Shown here: piece after piece, positions 32,924 through 41,698 of the stretch
Numbering within the stretch: the first letter of the stretch is position 1
Layout: every line of letters begins with the position of its first letter
Position numbers and translations under genes: made by a program
Notes under the pieces: generated by a model
What the model was told of the DNA's origin: nothing
Databases searched by the model: none
What the model saw: only the letters and a program-made list of their open reading frames with translations
DNA from: Brevirhabdus pacifica
GTDB lineage: Bacteria > Pseudomonadota > Alphaproteobacteria > Rhodobacterales > Rhodobacteraceae
Assembly (NCBI RefSeq): GCF_002797755.1
Contig: NZ_PGFI01000011.1
Location: forward strand, 1,798,001-1,862,000
Length of the DNA stretch: 64,000 bases
Direction of reading: 5' to 3'

Positions 32924-35404
32924 ATGATGCGTCTGGCCGAATACCGCTCCAAATCCGCCCTACTAGCCGATTTTCTGCCCTGGGCGGCGCTGGTCGCACC
33001 CGGCATCATCCTGAACAAAGACGGCAGCCTGCAACGAACCGCGCGGGTTCGGGGGCCGGATCTGGATTCCGCCACGCCCGCCGAATTGGTCGCCACATCG
33101 GCCCGGCTCAACAGCGCGCTCCGGCGGCTTGGCTCCGGCTGGACTGTCTTCGTGGAAGCGCAGCGTATACCAGCGCAGGACTACCCCGCCTCCGAGTTTC
33201 CCGATCCTGTCTCCGCCCTCGTCGATGCCGAACGGTGCGCGCAATTCGAAGAAGCGGGCGCGCATTTCGAGAGCGCGTATTTCCTGACATTGGTCTGGAT
33301 GCCGCCCGCTGACGACGCGAGCCGCGCCGAGGGCTGGTTGCTCGAAAACGCACCTGATCGCAGCACCACGCCACAGGATCTGATCTCGGGCTTTGTCAGC
33401 CGCGCCGACCGGCTGATCGATCTGCTCGACGGGTTCATGCCGGAAATCGCCTGGCTCTCGGACGCCGAGACCCTGACCTACCTCCATTCGACCGTTTCGA
33501 CCCGGCGCCAACGCGTCCGCGTGCCCGAGGTCCCGATGCATCTCGACGCAGTGCTGGCCGATGACCCGTTGGTGGGTGGGCTAACACCCCGGCTCGGGGC
33601 CGCGCATCTCAAGACCCTGACCATCATCGGACTGCCAAGCGCCACCTGGCCCGGTTTGCTTGATGAGTTGAACGCGCAGGGTTTCGAGTATCGCTGGTGC
33701 ACGCGGGCGATCTGCCTCGACAAGACGGATGCCGCCCGGGTGTTCACCCGCATCCGCCGGCAATGGTTCGCCAAGCGCAAGTCAGTGGCCGCGATCCTCA
33801 AGGAGGTGATGACCAACGAAGCCTCGACCCTGCTTGACAGTGACGCGGCCAACAAGGCGGCGGATGCAGACGAGGCACTGCAAGAACTCGGCGCCGATGT
33901 GGCGGGCGCGGCTTACGTCACCGCAACGATCACCGTCTGGGACGAGGATGCGGCAGCCGCCGAGGCCAAGCTCAAGGCCGCGGAGAAAATCGTGCAAGGG
34001 CGCGATTTCACCTGCATCCCGGAAACATTGAACGCGCTCGAGGCCTGGCTCGGCTCCCTGCCCGGCCATCTCTACGCCAATGTCCGTCAGCCCCCCATCT
34101 CGACGCTGAACCTCGCCCATATGATCCCGATCTCGGCGGTCTGGGCGGGGCCGGACCGGAACGACCACCTCGACGGCCCGCCGCTGTTTCACGCCGAAAC
34201 CGACAGCACGACCCCGTTCCGCTTCTCCACCCATGTGGGCGATGTCGGCCATACCTTGATCGTCGGCCCGACCGGGGCGGGCAAATCAGTCCTGCTGGCC
34301 CTCAAGGCGCTGCAGTTCCGACGCTATGCCGGTGCCCAGGTGTTCGCCTTCGATTTCGGCGGCTCGATCCGCTGCGCCACGCTCGCCATGGGCGGGGATT
34401 GGGAGAACCTCGGCGATGCACTGGCTGACGAGGAACCAGCGGTGCAACTGCAGCCGCTCGCCGGGATCGACGAGGCGGGGGATCGTGCATGGGCGCAGGA
34501 CTGGCTTGCGGGAATCCTTGGACGGGAAGGCGCGACGATCGACCCAGGCGCGCGGGACCATCTCTGGTCCGCTTTGACCTCGCTCGCTTCTGCCCCACGC
34601 GAGGAACGCACACTGACCGGCCTCTCGGTCCTGCTCCAATCGACCGAACTCAAACGCGCGCTCAAGCCCTTCTGCCTCGGCGGGCCTTTCGGCCGGCTTC
34701 TGGATGCCGAGACCGAGGAACTGGGCCAGGCCGATGTGCTGGCTTTCGAGACCGAGGGGCTAATCGGCTCACCCGCCGCACCCGCCGTGCTGGCCTATCT
34801 CTTCCACCGGATCGAGGCGCGCCTCGACGGCAGCCCCACCATGATCCTGATCGACGAGGGCTGGCTCGCCCTCGATGACGCCAACTTCGGCGGGCAGCTG
34901 CGCGAATGGCTGAAGACGTTGAGGAAGAAGAACGCCTCCGTGATCTTCGCCACCCAATCGCTGGCCGATATCGACGGGTCCCTTATCGCGCCTGCCATCA
35001 TCGAGAGCTGCCCCACGCGCGTCTTCCTGCCCAACGAGCGCGCCGTCGAGCCGCAGATCGCCCGGATCTACCAGAACTTCGGGCTGAACGACCGCCAGAT
35101 CGACATCGTCGCCCGCGCGATGCCGAAGCGGGACTACTACTGCCAGTCACGCCGCGGAAACCGGCTGTTTTCGCTCGGTCTCGGCGAGGTGGCGCTGGCC
35201 TTCACCGCCGCCTCCTCCAAGGCCGATCAGGCGGCAATCAGCGAGTTACTCGCCACCCATGACCGGGACGCCTTTGCCGCCGGCTGGCTGCGCCATCGCG
35301 GTCTTGATTGGGCCATCGACCTGCTCGGGCCCGACATCGCACCAGCCGATCCGACAACCCCTCACCCTGACCAGAAGGAGACAGAACATGACCCAAAATC
35401 CTGA
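32924..35404 (+). CDS. trbE: Conjugal transfer ATPase TrbE (VirB4-like)
   Basis: 826 residues, normal for the family. The N-terminal CagE/TrbE domain starts MRLAEYRSKSALLADFLPW; Walker A GPTGAGKSVLLAL lies at about 448-460 and Walker B MILIDEGWLALDD in the C-terminal half, followed by ATQSLADIDGS. It is the largest ATPase of the channel and drives substrate transfer and pilin handling. The start at 32924 (or the adjacent ATG at 32927) follows the trbD stop closely. The stop overlaps the trbJ start by 17 bases. Confidence 0.95.
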   Translation: MMRLAEYRSKSALLADFLPWAALVAPGIILNKDGSLQRTARVRGPDLDSATPAELVATSARLNSALRRLGSGWTVFVEAQRIPAQDYPASEFPDPVSALVDAERCAQFEEAGAHFESAYFLTLVWMPPADDASRAEGWLLENAPDRSTTPQDLISGFVSRADRLIDLLDGFMPEIAWLSDAETLTYLHSTVSTRRQRVRVPEVPMHLDAVLADDPLVGGLTPRLGAAHLKTLTIIGLPSATWPGLLDELNAQGFEYRWCTRAICLDKTDAARVFTRIRRQWFAKRKSVAAILKEVMTNEASTLLDSDAANKAADADEALQELGADVAGAAYVTATITVWDEDAAAAEAKLKAAEKIVQGRDFTCIPETLNALEAWLGSLPGHLYANVRQPPISTLNLAHMIPISAVWAGPDRNDHLDGPPLFHAETDSTTPFRFSTHVGDVGHTLIVGPTGAGKSVLLALKALQFRRYAGAQVFAFDFGGSIRCATLAMGGDWENLGDALADEEPAVQLQPLAGIDEAGDRAWAQDWLAGILGREGATIDPGARDHLWSALTSLASAPREERTLTGLSVLLQSTELKRALKPFCLGGPFGRLLDAETEELGQADVLAFETEGLIGSPAAPAVLAYLFHRIEARLDGSPTMILIDEGWLALDDANFGGQLREWLKTLRKKNASVIFATQSLADIDGSLIAPAIIESCPTRVFLPNERAVEPQIARIYQNFGLNDRQIDIVARAMPKRDYYCQSRRGNRLFSLGLGEVALAFTAASSKADQAAISELLATHDRDAFAAGWLRHRGLDWAIDLLGPDIAPADPTTPHPDQKETEHDPKS

Positions 35405-36170
35405 GCGCCCTGCCCGGCCCCGCAAACTCGCCGCCGCATTGATAGCCAGCGCCCTCTTCCTGACACCGGTCCTGACGACACCGGCCCAGGCCTTCTTCTT
35501 CGGGGGAGGTGGCCGGATCGTCTACGACCCGCGGAACCACGCCGAAAACATCCTTTCTGCCGCCCGCGCGCTGGAGCAGATCAATAACCAGATCGCCCAG
35601 ATCCAGAACCAGGCGCAGATGCTGATGAACGACGCGCTGAACCTTGCGAACCTGCCGCATTCCTCGCTGGCGCAACTGCAGGCCGCCATCGGTGAAACCC
35701 AGAGACTCCTGGCCGATGCCCAGAGCCTCGCCTTCGACGTGGCGACCATCGAACAGGCCTTCGCGCAGGACTACGGCACTGCCGCAGCGCAGGGTGATTT
35801 CGACGCGATGATCGCCGGCGCGCGCGAGCGGTGGGAAACCTCCGTCACGGGCTTCGAGGACGCGTTGCGCGTGCAGGCCGGGGTCGTGGGCAATATCGAT
35901 GGAGCCCGCAGCCAGATGGACGCACTCATCCGCGAGAGCCAAGGAGCCGTTGGGGCCCTGCAGGTCGCGCAGGCTGGCAACCAGCTGCTCGCATTGCAAT
36001 CGACACAGATCGCCGATCTGACCGCCGCCATCGCCGCGCAGAACCGCGCCGAAGCGCTGGAAGCCGCCCGCATCGCCTCCGCCGAGGCGCAGGGCCGCGA
36101 GAACCTCGCCCGGTTCCTCGATTACGGCGACGGCTACTCCCCCGGCACCGTGCGGTTCTTCGGGGATTGA
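35388..36170 (+). CDS. trbJ: Conjugal transfer protein TrbJ (VirB5-like)
   Basis: 260 residues. A signal peptide (hydrophobic about 15-33, cut after TPAQA) precedes a GGGGRIVYDPRNHAENI motif and a long helical region rich in Gln and Ala (INNQIAQIQNQAQML), as in TrbJ pilus-tip/minor pilin proteins. AAGGAG at 35375-35380 fixes the start. It is periplasmic or surface exposed. Confidence 0.92.
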   Translation: MTQNPERPARPRKLAAALIASALFLTPVLTTPAQAFFFGGGGRIVYDPRNHAENILSAARALEQINNQIAQIQNQAQMLMNDALNLANLPHSSLAQLQAAIGETQRLLADAQSLAFDVATIEQAFAQDYGTAAAQGDFDAMIAGARERWETSVTGFEDALRVQAGVVGNIDGARSQMDALIRESQGAVGALQVAQAGNQLLALQSTQIADLTAAIAAQNRAEALEAARIASAEAQGRENLARFLDYGDGYSPGTVRFFGD

Positions 36171-36174
36171 GCGC

Positions 36175-36444
36175 ATGGCCCTCGACACCCCGCGAACTCT
36201 GCGCCTCGTCGCCTTCGGTATCGGCGGCCTTGCCGCCATCGCCGCCGTGGTCGAACTGACACGCACGGTCCTGCCAACCGACACCGGGCATGTGGTCAGG
36301 GATGACGCCTTGCGCGGCACCCTCGCGCGTTGCCGTGACCTGACGCCCGAAGACTACGCCACCGACACCGAATGCCGCGCCGCCTGGGAGGCGGCCCGGC
36401 AGCGCTTCTTCGATCTGGCTCCAGAACCGGCCGGGACGGAGTAA
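36175..36444 (+). CDS. trbK: Putative entry exclusion protein TrbK (alternative type)
   Basis: 89 residues with one N-terminal membrane segment (about 9-29) and a short periplasmic part containing two Cys (ARCRDLTPEDYATDTECRAAW). Position between trbJ and trbL, and this Cys pair, match the TrbK-alt group that is thought to block entry of the same element into a cell that already carries it. It begins 4 bases after trbJ and ends 4 bases before trbL. Confidence 0.8.
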   Translation: MALDTPRTLRLVAFGIGGLAAIAAVVELTRTVLPTDTGHVVRDDALRGTLARCRDLTPEDYATDTECRAAWEAARQRFFDLAPEPAGTE

Positions 36445-36448
36445 GGCA

Positions 36449-37735
36449 ATGGGCGGCGTCAGTGTCATCGACCGGTTTCTCGAGGTCTTCGCCTCCTACA
36501 TCGATTCAGGCTTCGGCCTTCTCGGCGGCGACGTCGCCTTTCTCGCCACCACGCTGATCGTCATCGACATCACGCTGGCCGCACTGTTCTGGGCCTGGGG
36601 TACGGATGAGGACATCATCGCGCGGCTGGTGAAGAAGACTCTCTTCGTCGGGGTCTTCGCCTACATCATCGGCAACTGGAACACGCTCGCCCGGATCGTC
36701 TTCGACAGTTTCGCAGGCCTTGGGCTGGTCGCTACCGGCGGCACCATTTCCGCCAGCGAATTGCTGCAGCCCGGGCGCATCGCGCAGGTCGGGCTCGAGG
36801 CCGGCCAGCCGATCCTCGCCTCCATCGCCGACCTCTCCGGGTTCGTCGCCGTCTTCGAGAACTTCATCCAGATCGGGATTCTGTTCTTCGCCTGGCTGGT
36901 GGTCCTGCTCTCGTTCTTCATCCTCGCAATCCAGCTTTTCGTCACCCTGATCGAATTCAAGCTGGCCACGCTGGCGGGCTTCATCCTCGTGCCCTTCGGC
37001 CTCTTCAACAAGACCGCCTTCATGGCCGAACGCGTGCTGGGCCTCGTCATTTCTTCGGGCGTCAAGGTTCTGGTGCTGGCCGTGATCGTCGGCATCGGGT
37101 CGACCATCTTCAGTGAATTCACCGCCGGATTCGTGGGTGAACCCACGATCAACGACGCCATGTCGGTGGTCCTTGGCGCGCTGGCGCTCCTCGCCCTCGG
37201 CATCTTCGGCCCCGGCATCGCCAATGGCATCGTCTCGGGTGGGCCGCAGCTTGGCGCAGGCGCCGCCGTCGGCACCGGCATCGCCGTGGGCGGGTCTGCA
37301 GTCGCTGGTGTCGCCGGAACCCGGATGGCCCTTGGCACCGGTGGCGCGGCCTTGCGTGGTGCCAGTGCGGTTGGCAGCGGAACCGCGACCGCTTACCAAC
37401 TTGGTGCCGCGTCCCGCAGCACAGCGTTGGGCAAGTCCGTCGGTGGCGTGGCCGCGGTCGGCAAGACCGGTGCCGTCGCCGCGTTCAGCCCGCTCCGGCG
37501 CGCGATCTCGGAAGGCGCGCAGTCCGGCGCTCGCGCGGCCTATGCCGCAACCGGCGGGCGCATGGCGGGTGGCGCCCTGCCCGCCCCGGCCACTGACGGC
37601 CCACCCGACTGGGCGCGCCGGATGAAGCGCCAGCAATCCCTTCAACACGGCCTTTCCACCGCCGCCCATGTCATCCGCTCCGGCGATCATGGCGGCGGCG
37701 GCACGGTCGTCAGCCTCTCCGAAAGGTCCTCCTGA
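36449..37735 (+). CDS. trbL: Conjugal transfer membrane protein TrbL (VirB6-like)
   Basis: 428 residues with about six hydrophobic segments between residues 25 and 270 (for example IVIDITLAALFWAW and ILFFAWLVVLLSFFILAIQLFV). A Gly/Ala/Ser-rich, low-complexity C-terminal region (about 265-380) follows, as is usual in TrbL. It forms part of the inner-membrane channel. The last base overlaps the trbF ATG. Confidence 0.93.
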   Translation: MGGVSVIDRFLEVFASYIDSGFGLLGGDVAFLATTLIVIDITLAALFWAWGTDEDIIARLVKKTLFVGVFAYIIGNWNTLARIVFDSFAGLGLVATGGTISASELLQPGRIAQVGLEAGQPILASIADLSGFVAVFENFIQIGILFFAWLVVLLSFFILAIQLFVTLIEFKLATLAGFILVPFGLFNKTAFMAERVLGLVISSGVKVLVLAVIVGIGSTIFSEFTAGFVGEPTINDAMSVVLGALALLALGIFGPGIANGIVSGGPQLGAGAAVGTGIAVGGSAVAGVAGTRMALGTGGAALRGASAVGSGTATAYQLGAASRSTALGKSVGGVAAVGKTGAVAAFSPLRRAISEGAQSGARAAYAATGGRMAGGALPAPATDGPPDWARRMKRQQSLQHGLSTAAHVIRSGDHGGGGTVVSLSERSS

Positions 37736-38418
37736 TGTTCCGACGCCCCAGTGTCCGCTATGGCACCACGCCCGAACCCGTCACCCCCTACCAGAAGGCA
37801 GCACAGGTCTGGGACGAGCGGATCGGCTCGGCCCGCGTCCAGGCCCGCAACTGGCGCCTCATGGCGCTTGGTTGCCTCACCCTGTCCGCCGGGCTCAGCG
37901 CGACGCTCGCCTGGCAATCGACGCGCAGCAGCCTCGTCCCCTACGTGGTCGAGGTCGACAACCTCGGTGCGGCCCAAGCCGTCGCCCCGGCGCTGGCGGA
38001 GTATCGCCCGACCGATCCGCAGATCGCCTGGCATCTCGCCCGTTTCGTCGAGAATGTCCGGCAGGTCCCGGCAGACCCGATCGTGCTCCGCCAGAGCTGG
38101 CTGCGCGCCTATGACTTCGCAACGGATCGCGGGGCGATTACGCTGAACGACTATGCGAGGGTCAACGACCCCTTCGCCAGCGTTGGCGACACGCAGATTT
38201 CCATCGAGATCTCGAGTGTCATTCGCGCCTCGGACACGAGCTTCCGCGTCGCCTGGATCGAGCGGCGCTACGAAAACGGTCAGCTCGCCACAACCGAACG
38301 CTGGACCGCCATCCTGACCGTCGTGATCCAACCGCCGCGCGATGCGGAGCGCCTGCGGGCCAACCCGCTCGGCGTCTATGTCCATGCCATCAACTGGTCG
38401 AGGGAGAGTGCCCAATGA
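37735..38418 (+). CDS. trbF: Conjugal transfer protein TrbF (VirB8-like)
   Basis: 227 residues. The cytoplasmic N-terminus (TPYQKAAQVWDERIGSARVQARNWR) leads to one membrane helix (about 43-60) and a periplasmic VirB8-type domain with VPYVVEVDNLG and RWTAILTVVIQPPRDAERLRANPLGVYV. It nucleates assembly of the channel. It overlaps trbG by 4 bases. Confidence 0.94.
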   Translation: MFRRPSVRYGTTPEPVTPYQKAAQVWDERIGSARVQARNWRLMALGCLTLSAGLSATLAWQSTRSSLVPYVVEVDNLGAAQAVAPALAEYRPTDPQIAWHLARFVENVRQVPADPIVLRQSWLRAYDFATDRGAITLNDYARVNDPFASVGDTQISIEISSVIRASDTSFRVAWIERRYENGQLATTERWTAILTVVIQPPRDAERLRANPLGVYVHAINWSRESAQ

Positions 38419-39395
38419 CACGAACTTACCCCATCCCCGTTCTTCTCCTCGCGGCCACCGCGCTGACCGCCTGCAGCGGACAACGCCCGCCCGAAATCAC
38501 CTATGACGACCGCGTCCCGGCCCTCGCTCCGCCGCCGGCACCTCCCCCGGCCGAAGGGCCGCCCCGCCCCGTCCACACGCCTCCGGCCTGGACCCCGGCG
38601 CGCGGCGGCGATCCCGAAACAGATACGCCGGAAGCCCGCATCATCGCCGCCAATTCCGCGGCACGGGTCGAACCCCGCCAGCAGGGCTATTACAACGCCA
38701 TGCAGGTTTTCCCATGGAGCGAAGGCGCGCTCTACCAGATCTACGCCGCACCGGGGCAGATCACGAATATCGCGCTCGAACCCGGTGAACGCCTGACCGG
38801 CCCCGGCCCGATCGCAGCCGGCGACACCGCGCGCTGGATCATCGGTGATACCACCAGCGGTGCGGGTCGCACCGAGCGCGTCCATATCCTCGTGAAACCC
38901 ACCCGCCCCGACATCTCCACCAATCTCGTCGTGAACACGGACCGGCGCACCTACCACATCGAGTTGCATGCCGATGAGCAGACCTGGATGCCCAGCGTCG
39001 CATGGGCCTATCCAGAGGTGCGAACCACGCCCCGCGCCCCGACCGTCCGGCGTCCAGCGATCCCGCCCGAAGCCGAACGGCATTACCGTTACGGCTTGCA
39101 GGGCGATGCCCCACCCTGGCGGCCGGTCTCGGTCTTCGACGACGGGCGCCGTGTCTATGTCGTGTTCCCGCCCGGCATCGCCCAGGGCGAAATGCCCCCG
39201 CTCTTCGTGATCGGCGCGGATGGGCGCAGCCAGATCGTCAACACCCGCGTGCTCGGGAACGTGCTCATCGTCGACCGTCTGTTCGGAGCAGCGGAACTGC
39301 GCCTCGGCGAAAGACAACAGCAGGTCGTACGGATCGTACGAACGGATGGCGACCAGCGCCCACCGCGCGCGCCCCAGCGAGAGGCAGAGCGATGA
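38415..39395 (+). CDS. trbG: Conjugal transfer lipoprotein TrbG (VirB9-like)
   Basis: 326 residues. A lipoprotein signal is seen (hydrophobic core then LTACSG with the lipobox Cys about residue 19), then a Pro-rich linker and the VirB9 domain (MQVFPWSEGALYQIYAAPGQITNIALEPGE, split here; YRYGLQGDAPPWRPVSVFDDGRRVYVVFP). It is the outer-membrane-associated ring component. It overlaps trbI by 4 bases. Confidence 0.94.
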   Translation: MTRTYPIPVLLLAATALTACSGQRPPEITYDDRVPALAPPPAPPPAEGPPRPVHTPPAWTPARGGDPETDTPEARIIAANSAARVEPRQQGYYNAMQVFPWSEGALYQIYAAPGQITNIALEPGERLTGPGPIAAGDTARWIIGDTTSGAGRTERVHILVKPTRPDISTNLVVNTDRRTYHIELHADEQTWMPSVAWAYPEVRTTPRAPTVRRPAIPPEAERHYRYGLQGDAPPWRPVSVFDDGRRVYVVFPPGIAQGEMPPLFVIGADGRSQIVNTRVLGNVLIVDRLFGAAELRLGERQQQVVRIVRTDGDQRPPRAPQREAER

Positions 39396-40591
39396 CACAA
39401 AACCCTGATATCCAAGAGCCGCCACGGACCGAGGAAGAGATCGCCCAAGAGCTTCGCCTCAGGCCCGATCCGCCCCGTGTCATGCGCCTGTCCCGCCGGG
39501 CCATCGCCCTTGCCACCGCAATCGGCGGACTTGGCCTTGGCGCAATCCTGATCGTGGCCCTGCAGAACAACCGGCAGGAGGGCACCCAGACCGAGCTCTT
39601 TTCCACCGAACGCATTCAGGCGGCTGAAGGGCTGTCCACATTGCCTCGGGATTACGCCGATGTCCCGCGTCTCGGCCCACCTTTGCCCGGTGAGTTGGGC
39701 CGCGCCATCCTTGGGGCGCAAGATCGCGGCCAGCCGGTCCCGGCCCCGCCCCTTTCCGGGCCATTGGCCCCCACAGTCGATCCGGAGGAACAACGCCGCC
39801 TTCAGGAACTCGACGCCGCCCGGCTGAGCGCCCTTTTCGCCGAGGCGCAAACGGTGCAACGCGGCGGAGCACAGCCCACATCGACGCCCCCCGCGACCGG
39901 CGCGCTGTTCCCCTCCACATTGGGCAGCCCGACCGCAAACGATCCGGTCTCAAACCGGGAGGCATTCCTCACCCGTCCCGGACACACGGACACCGTCAGT
40001 GCACAACGCATCACGGCACCGCCCAGCCCCTACATCCTGCAGGCCGGAACGGTGATCCCGGCCGCCCTGATCACCGGCCTGCGCTCCGACCTGCCCGGCC
40101 AGATCTCGGCTCAAGTGACGTCGAATGTCTACGACAGCCCGTCCGGGCGATACCTGCTGATCCCGCAAGGCGCGCGTCTGCTGGGAGAATATGACAGCCG
40201 CATCGCGTCCGGGCAAAGCCGCCTGCTTCTGGTCTGGACCCGCCTCATCCTGTCCGACGGTCGCTCCATTGTGCTGGAACGCGCGCCCGGCACTGACGGA
40301 ACTGGCGCGTCCGGCCTGCAGGACCGTGTCAACTATCATTGGGGTCGCGTCTTCCTTGCCGCCGGCCTCGCCACGATCCTGAACCTCGGCCTGGAAGGCG
40401 GGGCCGACAGCGAGGATGACGTCGCCCGTGCCATTCGCGAGGCCGCACAGGACACCATCGGACGGACCGGGGACGAGATCGTCCAGCAGCAGCTTGCCGT
40501 CCCGCCGACACTGACCATACGCCCGGGCTTCCCCGTCCGCGTCATGGTCACCCGCGACCTGATCCTCGAGCCCTTGGGAGAAGTCCGATGA
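39392..40591 (+). CDS. trbI: Conjugal transfer protein TrbI (VirB10-like)
   Basis: 399 residues. The cytoplasmic N-terminus is followed by a single membrane helix (about 45-62), a Pro-rich periplasmic linker and the conserved VirB10 barrel (ILQAGTVIPAALITGLRSDLPGQISAQVTSNVYDS, in parts; LIPQGARLLGEYDS; GFPVRVMVTRDL). It spans both membranes and closes the trb gene set. It overlaps the DUF2274 gene by 4 bases. Confidence 0.95.
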   Translation: MTQNPDIQEPPRTEEEIAQELRLRPDPPRVMRLSRRAIALATAIGGLGLGAILIVALQNNRQEGTQTELFSTERIQAAEGLSTLPRDYADVPRLGPPLPGELGRAILGAQDRGQPVPAPPLSGPLAPTVDPEEQRRLQELDAARLSALFAEAQTVQRGGAQPTSTPPATGALFPSTLGSPTANDPVSNREAFLTRPGHTDTVSAQRITAPPSPYILQAGTVIPAALITGLRSDLPGQISAQVTSNVYDSPSGRYLLIPQGARLLGEYDSRIASGQSRLLLVWTRLILSDGRSIVLERAPGTDGTGASGLQDRVNYHWGRVFLAAGLATILNLGLEGGADSEDDVARAIREAAQDTIGRTGDEIVQQQLAVPPTLTIRPGFPVRVMVTRDLILEPLGEVR

Positions 40592-40860
40592 CGAAGCTGA
40601 AGCTTGGTCCGATCCATGACGACAAGCCGGTCAAGCTGACCGTGGAACTTCCCGCCGATGTGCACCGCGACCTTTGCGACTACGCCGCTGTCCTCGGCCA
40701 ACAGACCGGACAGGACCTTGAGCCTGCCCGCCTAGTCGCACCCATGCTGGACCGTTTCATGTCCACGGACCGCGGGTTCGCCGCAGCGCGCAAAACGGGA
40801 TCGAGGGCGAACCGCAAGAAACCAGACCCATCGAAGCCTCTGGATACCGATCAGGGCTAA
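40588..40860 (+). CDS. DUF2274 family protein
   Basis: 90 residues with the DUF2274 pattern KLKLGPIHDDKPVKLTVELPADVHRDLCDYAAVL, resembling a ribbon-helix-helix, then a basic tail. The family is nearly always the gene after trbI in these elements. It may be a regulator of the trb operon or an accessory transfer protein; no function is established. It is the last intact gene of the element side. Confidence 0.85.
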   Translation: MTKLKLGPIHDDKPVKLTVELPADVHRDLCDYAAVLGQQTGQDLEPARLVAPMLDRFMSTDRGFAAARKTGSRANRKKPDPSKPLDTDQG

Positions 40861-41165
40861 GTATCTGAGAAATAGTAAGTCTCTTGGCGAATCGCATTGC
40901 ACACGGATCGCACATCGGTCCACCCTACCCGCCTCAGGTTGCTAGGGAGTCGGTCCGATCCTCCAAGGTCTCCTCGACGATCCGCAGCTTCTTCGGAGCC
41001 TTCCAGCGGTGCCGACGGCCGCCATCAGTGATGATCTCATAGTCAGACATGGGCACGTGCCTGGGCATATGCCTAAACCTCCATGGTTATGCCTGAGTGT
41101 CCGGTCCAAACGGAGGCCTTTTCACCTCAGAAGGACGAATGACAGATCCCGACGATCAGCCAAAA
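40861..41165. other. Junction between conjugative element and nitrate genes
   Basis: 305 bases holding only a transposase remnant on the minus strand. The composition is more mixed than on either side. This is the likely right boundary zone of the mobile element, but I identify no integrase gene, tRNA or repeated attachment sequence here. Confidence 0.4.
40934..41050 (-). pseudogene. Truncated IS transposase OrfA-like remnant
   Basis: A 38-residue frame reading MSDYEIITDGGRRHRW...KKLRIVEETLED and then stopping. The RRRRWS..EK.RIVEE pattern is the start of the helix-turn-helix domain of IS66/IS3-type OrfA proteins, which normally continues with a VARRHG motif; here the frame ends instead. It is a short insertion-sequence relic at the edge of the element. 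Confidence 0.55.
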
Positions 41166-41687
41166 TCAGACCAGTTCGTGAGCCGTCGCGGTCACCTCAT
41201 CTAACCACTCCATCAGTGCTTCGGGTTCGGGCGGCAGCTGGATTGCCAGCCCTTCCGCGAAGGTCAGGAAAGCCGGTCGGTTGAGCGCATTGAGACCAAC
41301 CAGAACCGGGATCTCCATTGCCAGCGCCTCGGCGATCACGTTGCGGAACCCTCGTCCCTCGGCCTCGTGTTTGCCGAACTTGTTGACGATCAGGAGGTCT
41401 GCCCCGGATGAGAGATCGGCCGCGACCAACCCGACCGCCGTTTCCAGCGCGGTTGGGTCGAGGCGACACCCCCGCGCCTGCGGGCCGAGGTCCTGACTGA
41501 TGCGCAGAATGGCACCATCGGGCAACACTCGCACGTCCATGTCGCAGGGGCCGGCATCACAGCGCTCGCTGTTGATCTGGACAGTGCCGCAACATCTGAG
41601 ACCGCGAGCCGCGAGGTCGGATGCCAGCCGTTCAAGAACCAGGTCGGTATCGCCGCGCCCCGGCGCCATCGTGTAGGCAAGTTTCAT
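41166..41687 (-). CDS. DUF2478 family protein
   Basis: 173 residues. Starts MKLAYTMAPGRGDTD and contains CCGTVQINSERCDAGPCDMDV and LLIVNKFGKHEAEGRGF, then IPVLVGLN, the DUF2478 pattern. The family is found beside molybdenum uptake and molybdopterin genes, and is related to NTP-binding proteins such as MobB and THEP1. Here it follows moeA by 11 bases at the end of the nitrate reductase operon, suggesting a role in molybdenum cofactor supply. GAGGAG precedes the ATG at 41687. The biochemical role is not established. Confidence 0.75.
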   Translation of the reverse strand: MKLAYTMAPGRGDTDLVLERLASDLAARGLRCCGTVQINSERCDAGPCDMDVRVLPDGAILRISQDLGPQARGCRLDPTALETAVGLVAADLSSGADLLIVNKFGKHEAEGRGFRNVIAEALAMEIPVLVGLNALNRPAFLTFAEGLAIQLPPEPEALMEWLDEVTATAHELV

Positions 41688-41698
41688 ATCTGGTCTCC

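Noticed and set aside
35238-36320. A 360-codon minus-strand frame opposite trbJ and trbK
   Set aside because: It crosses two well-supported genes of a continuous operon and has no family pattern.
36506-37690. A 394-codon minus-strand frame opposite trbL
   Set aside because: Low-complexity Asp/Glu/Gly product caused by the Ala/Gly-rich trbL sequence.
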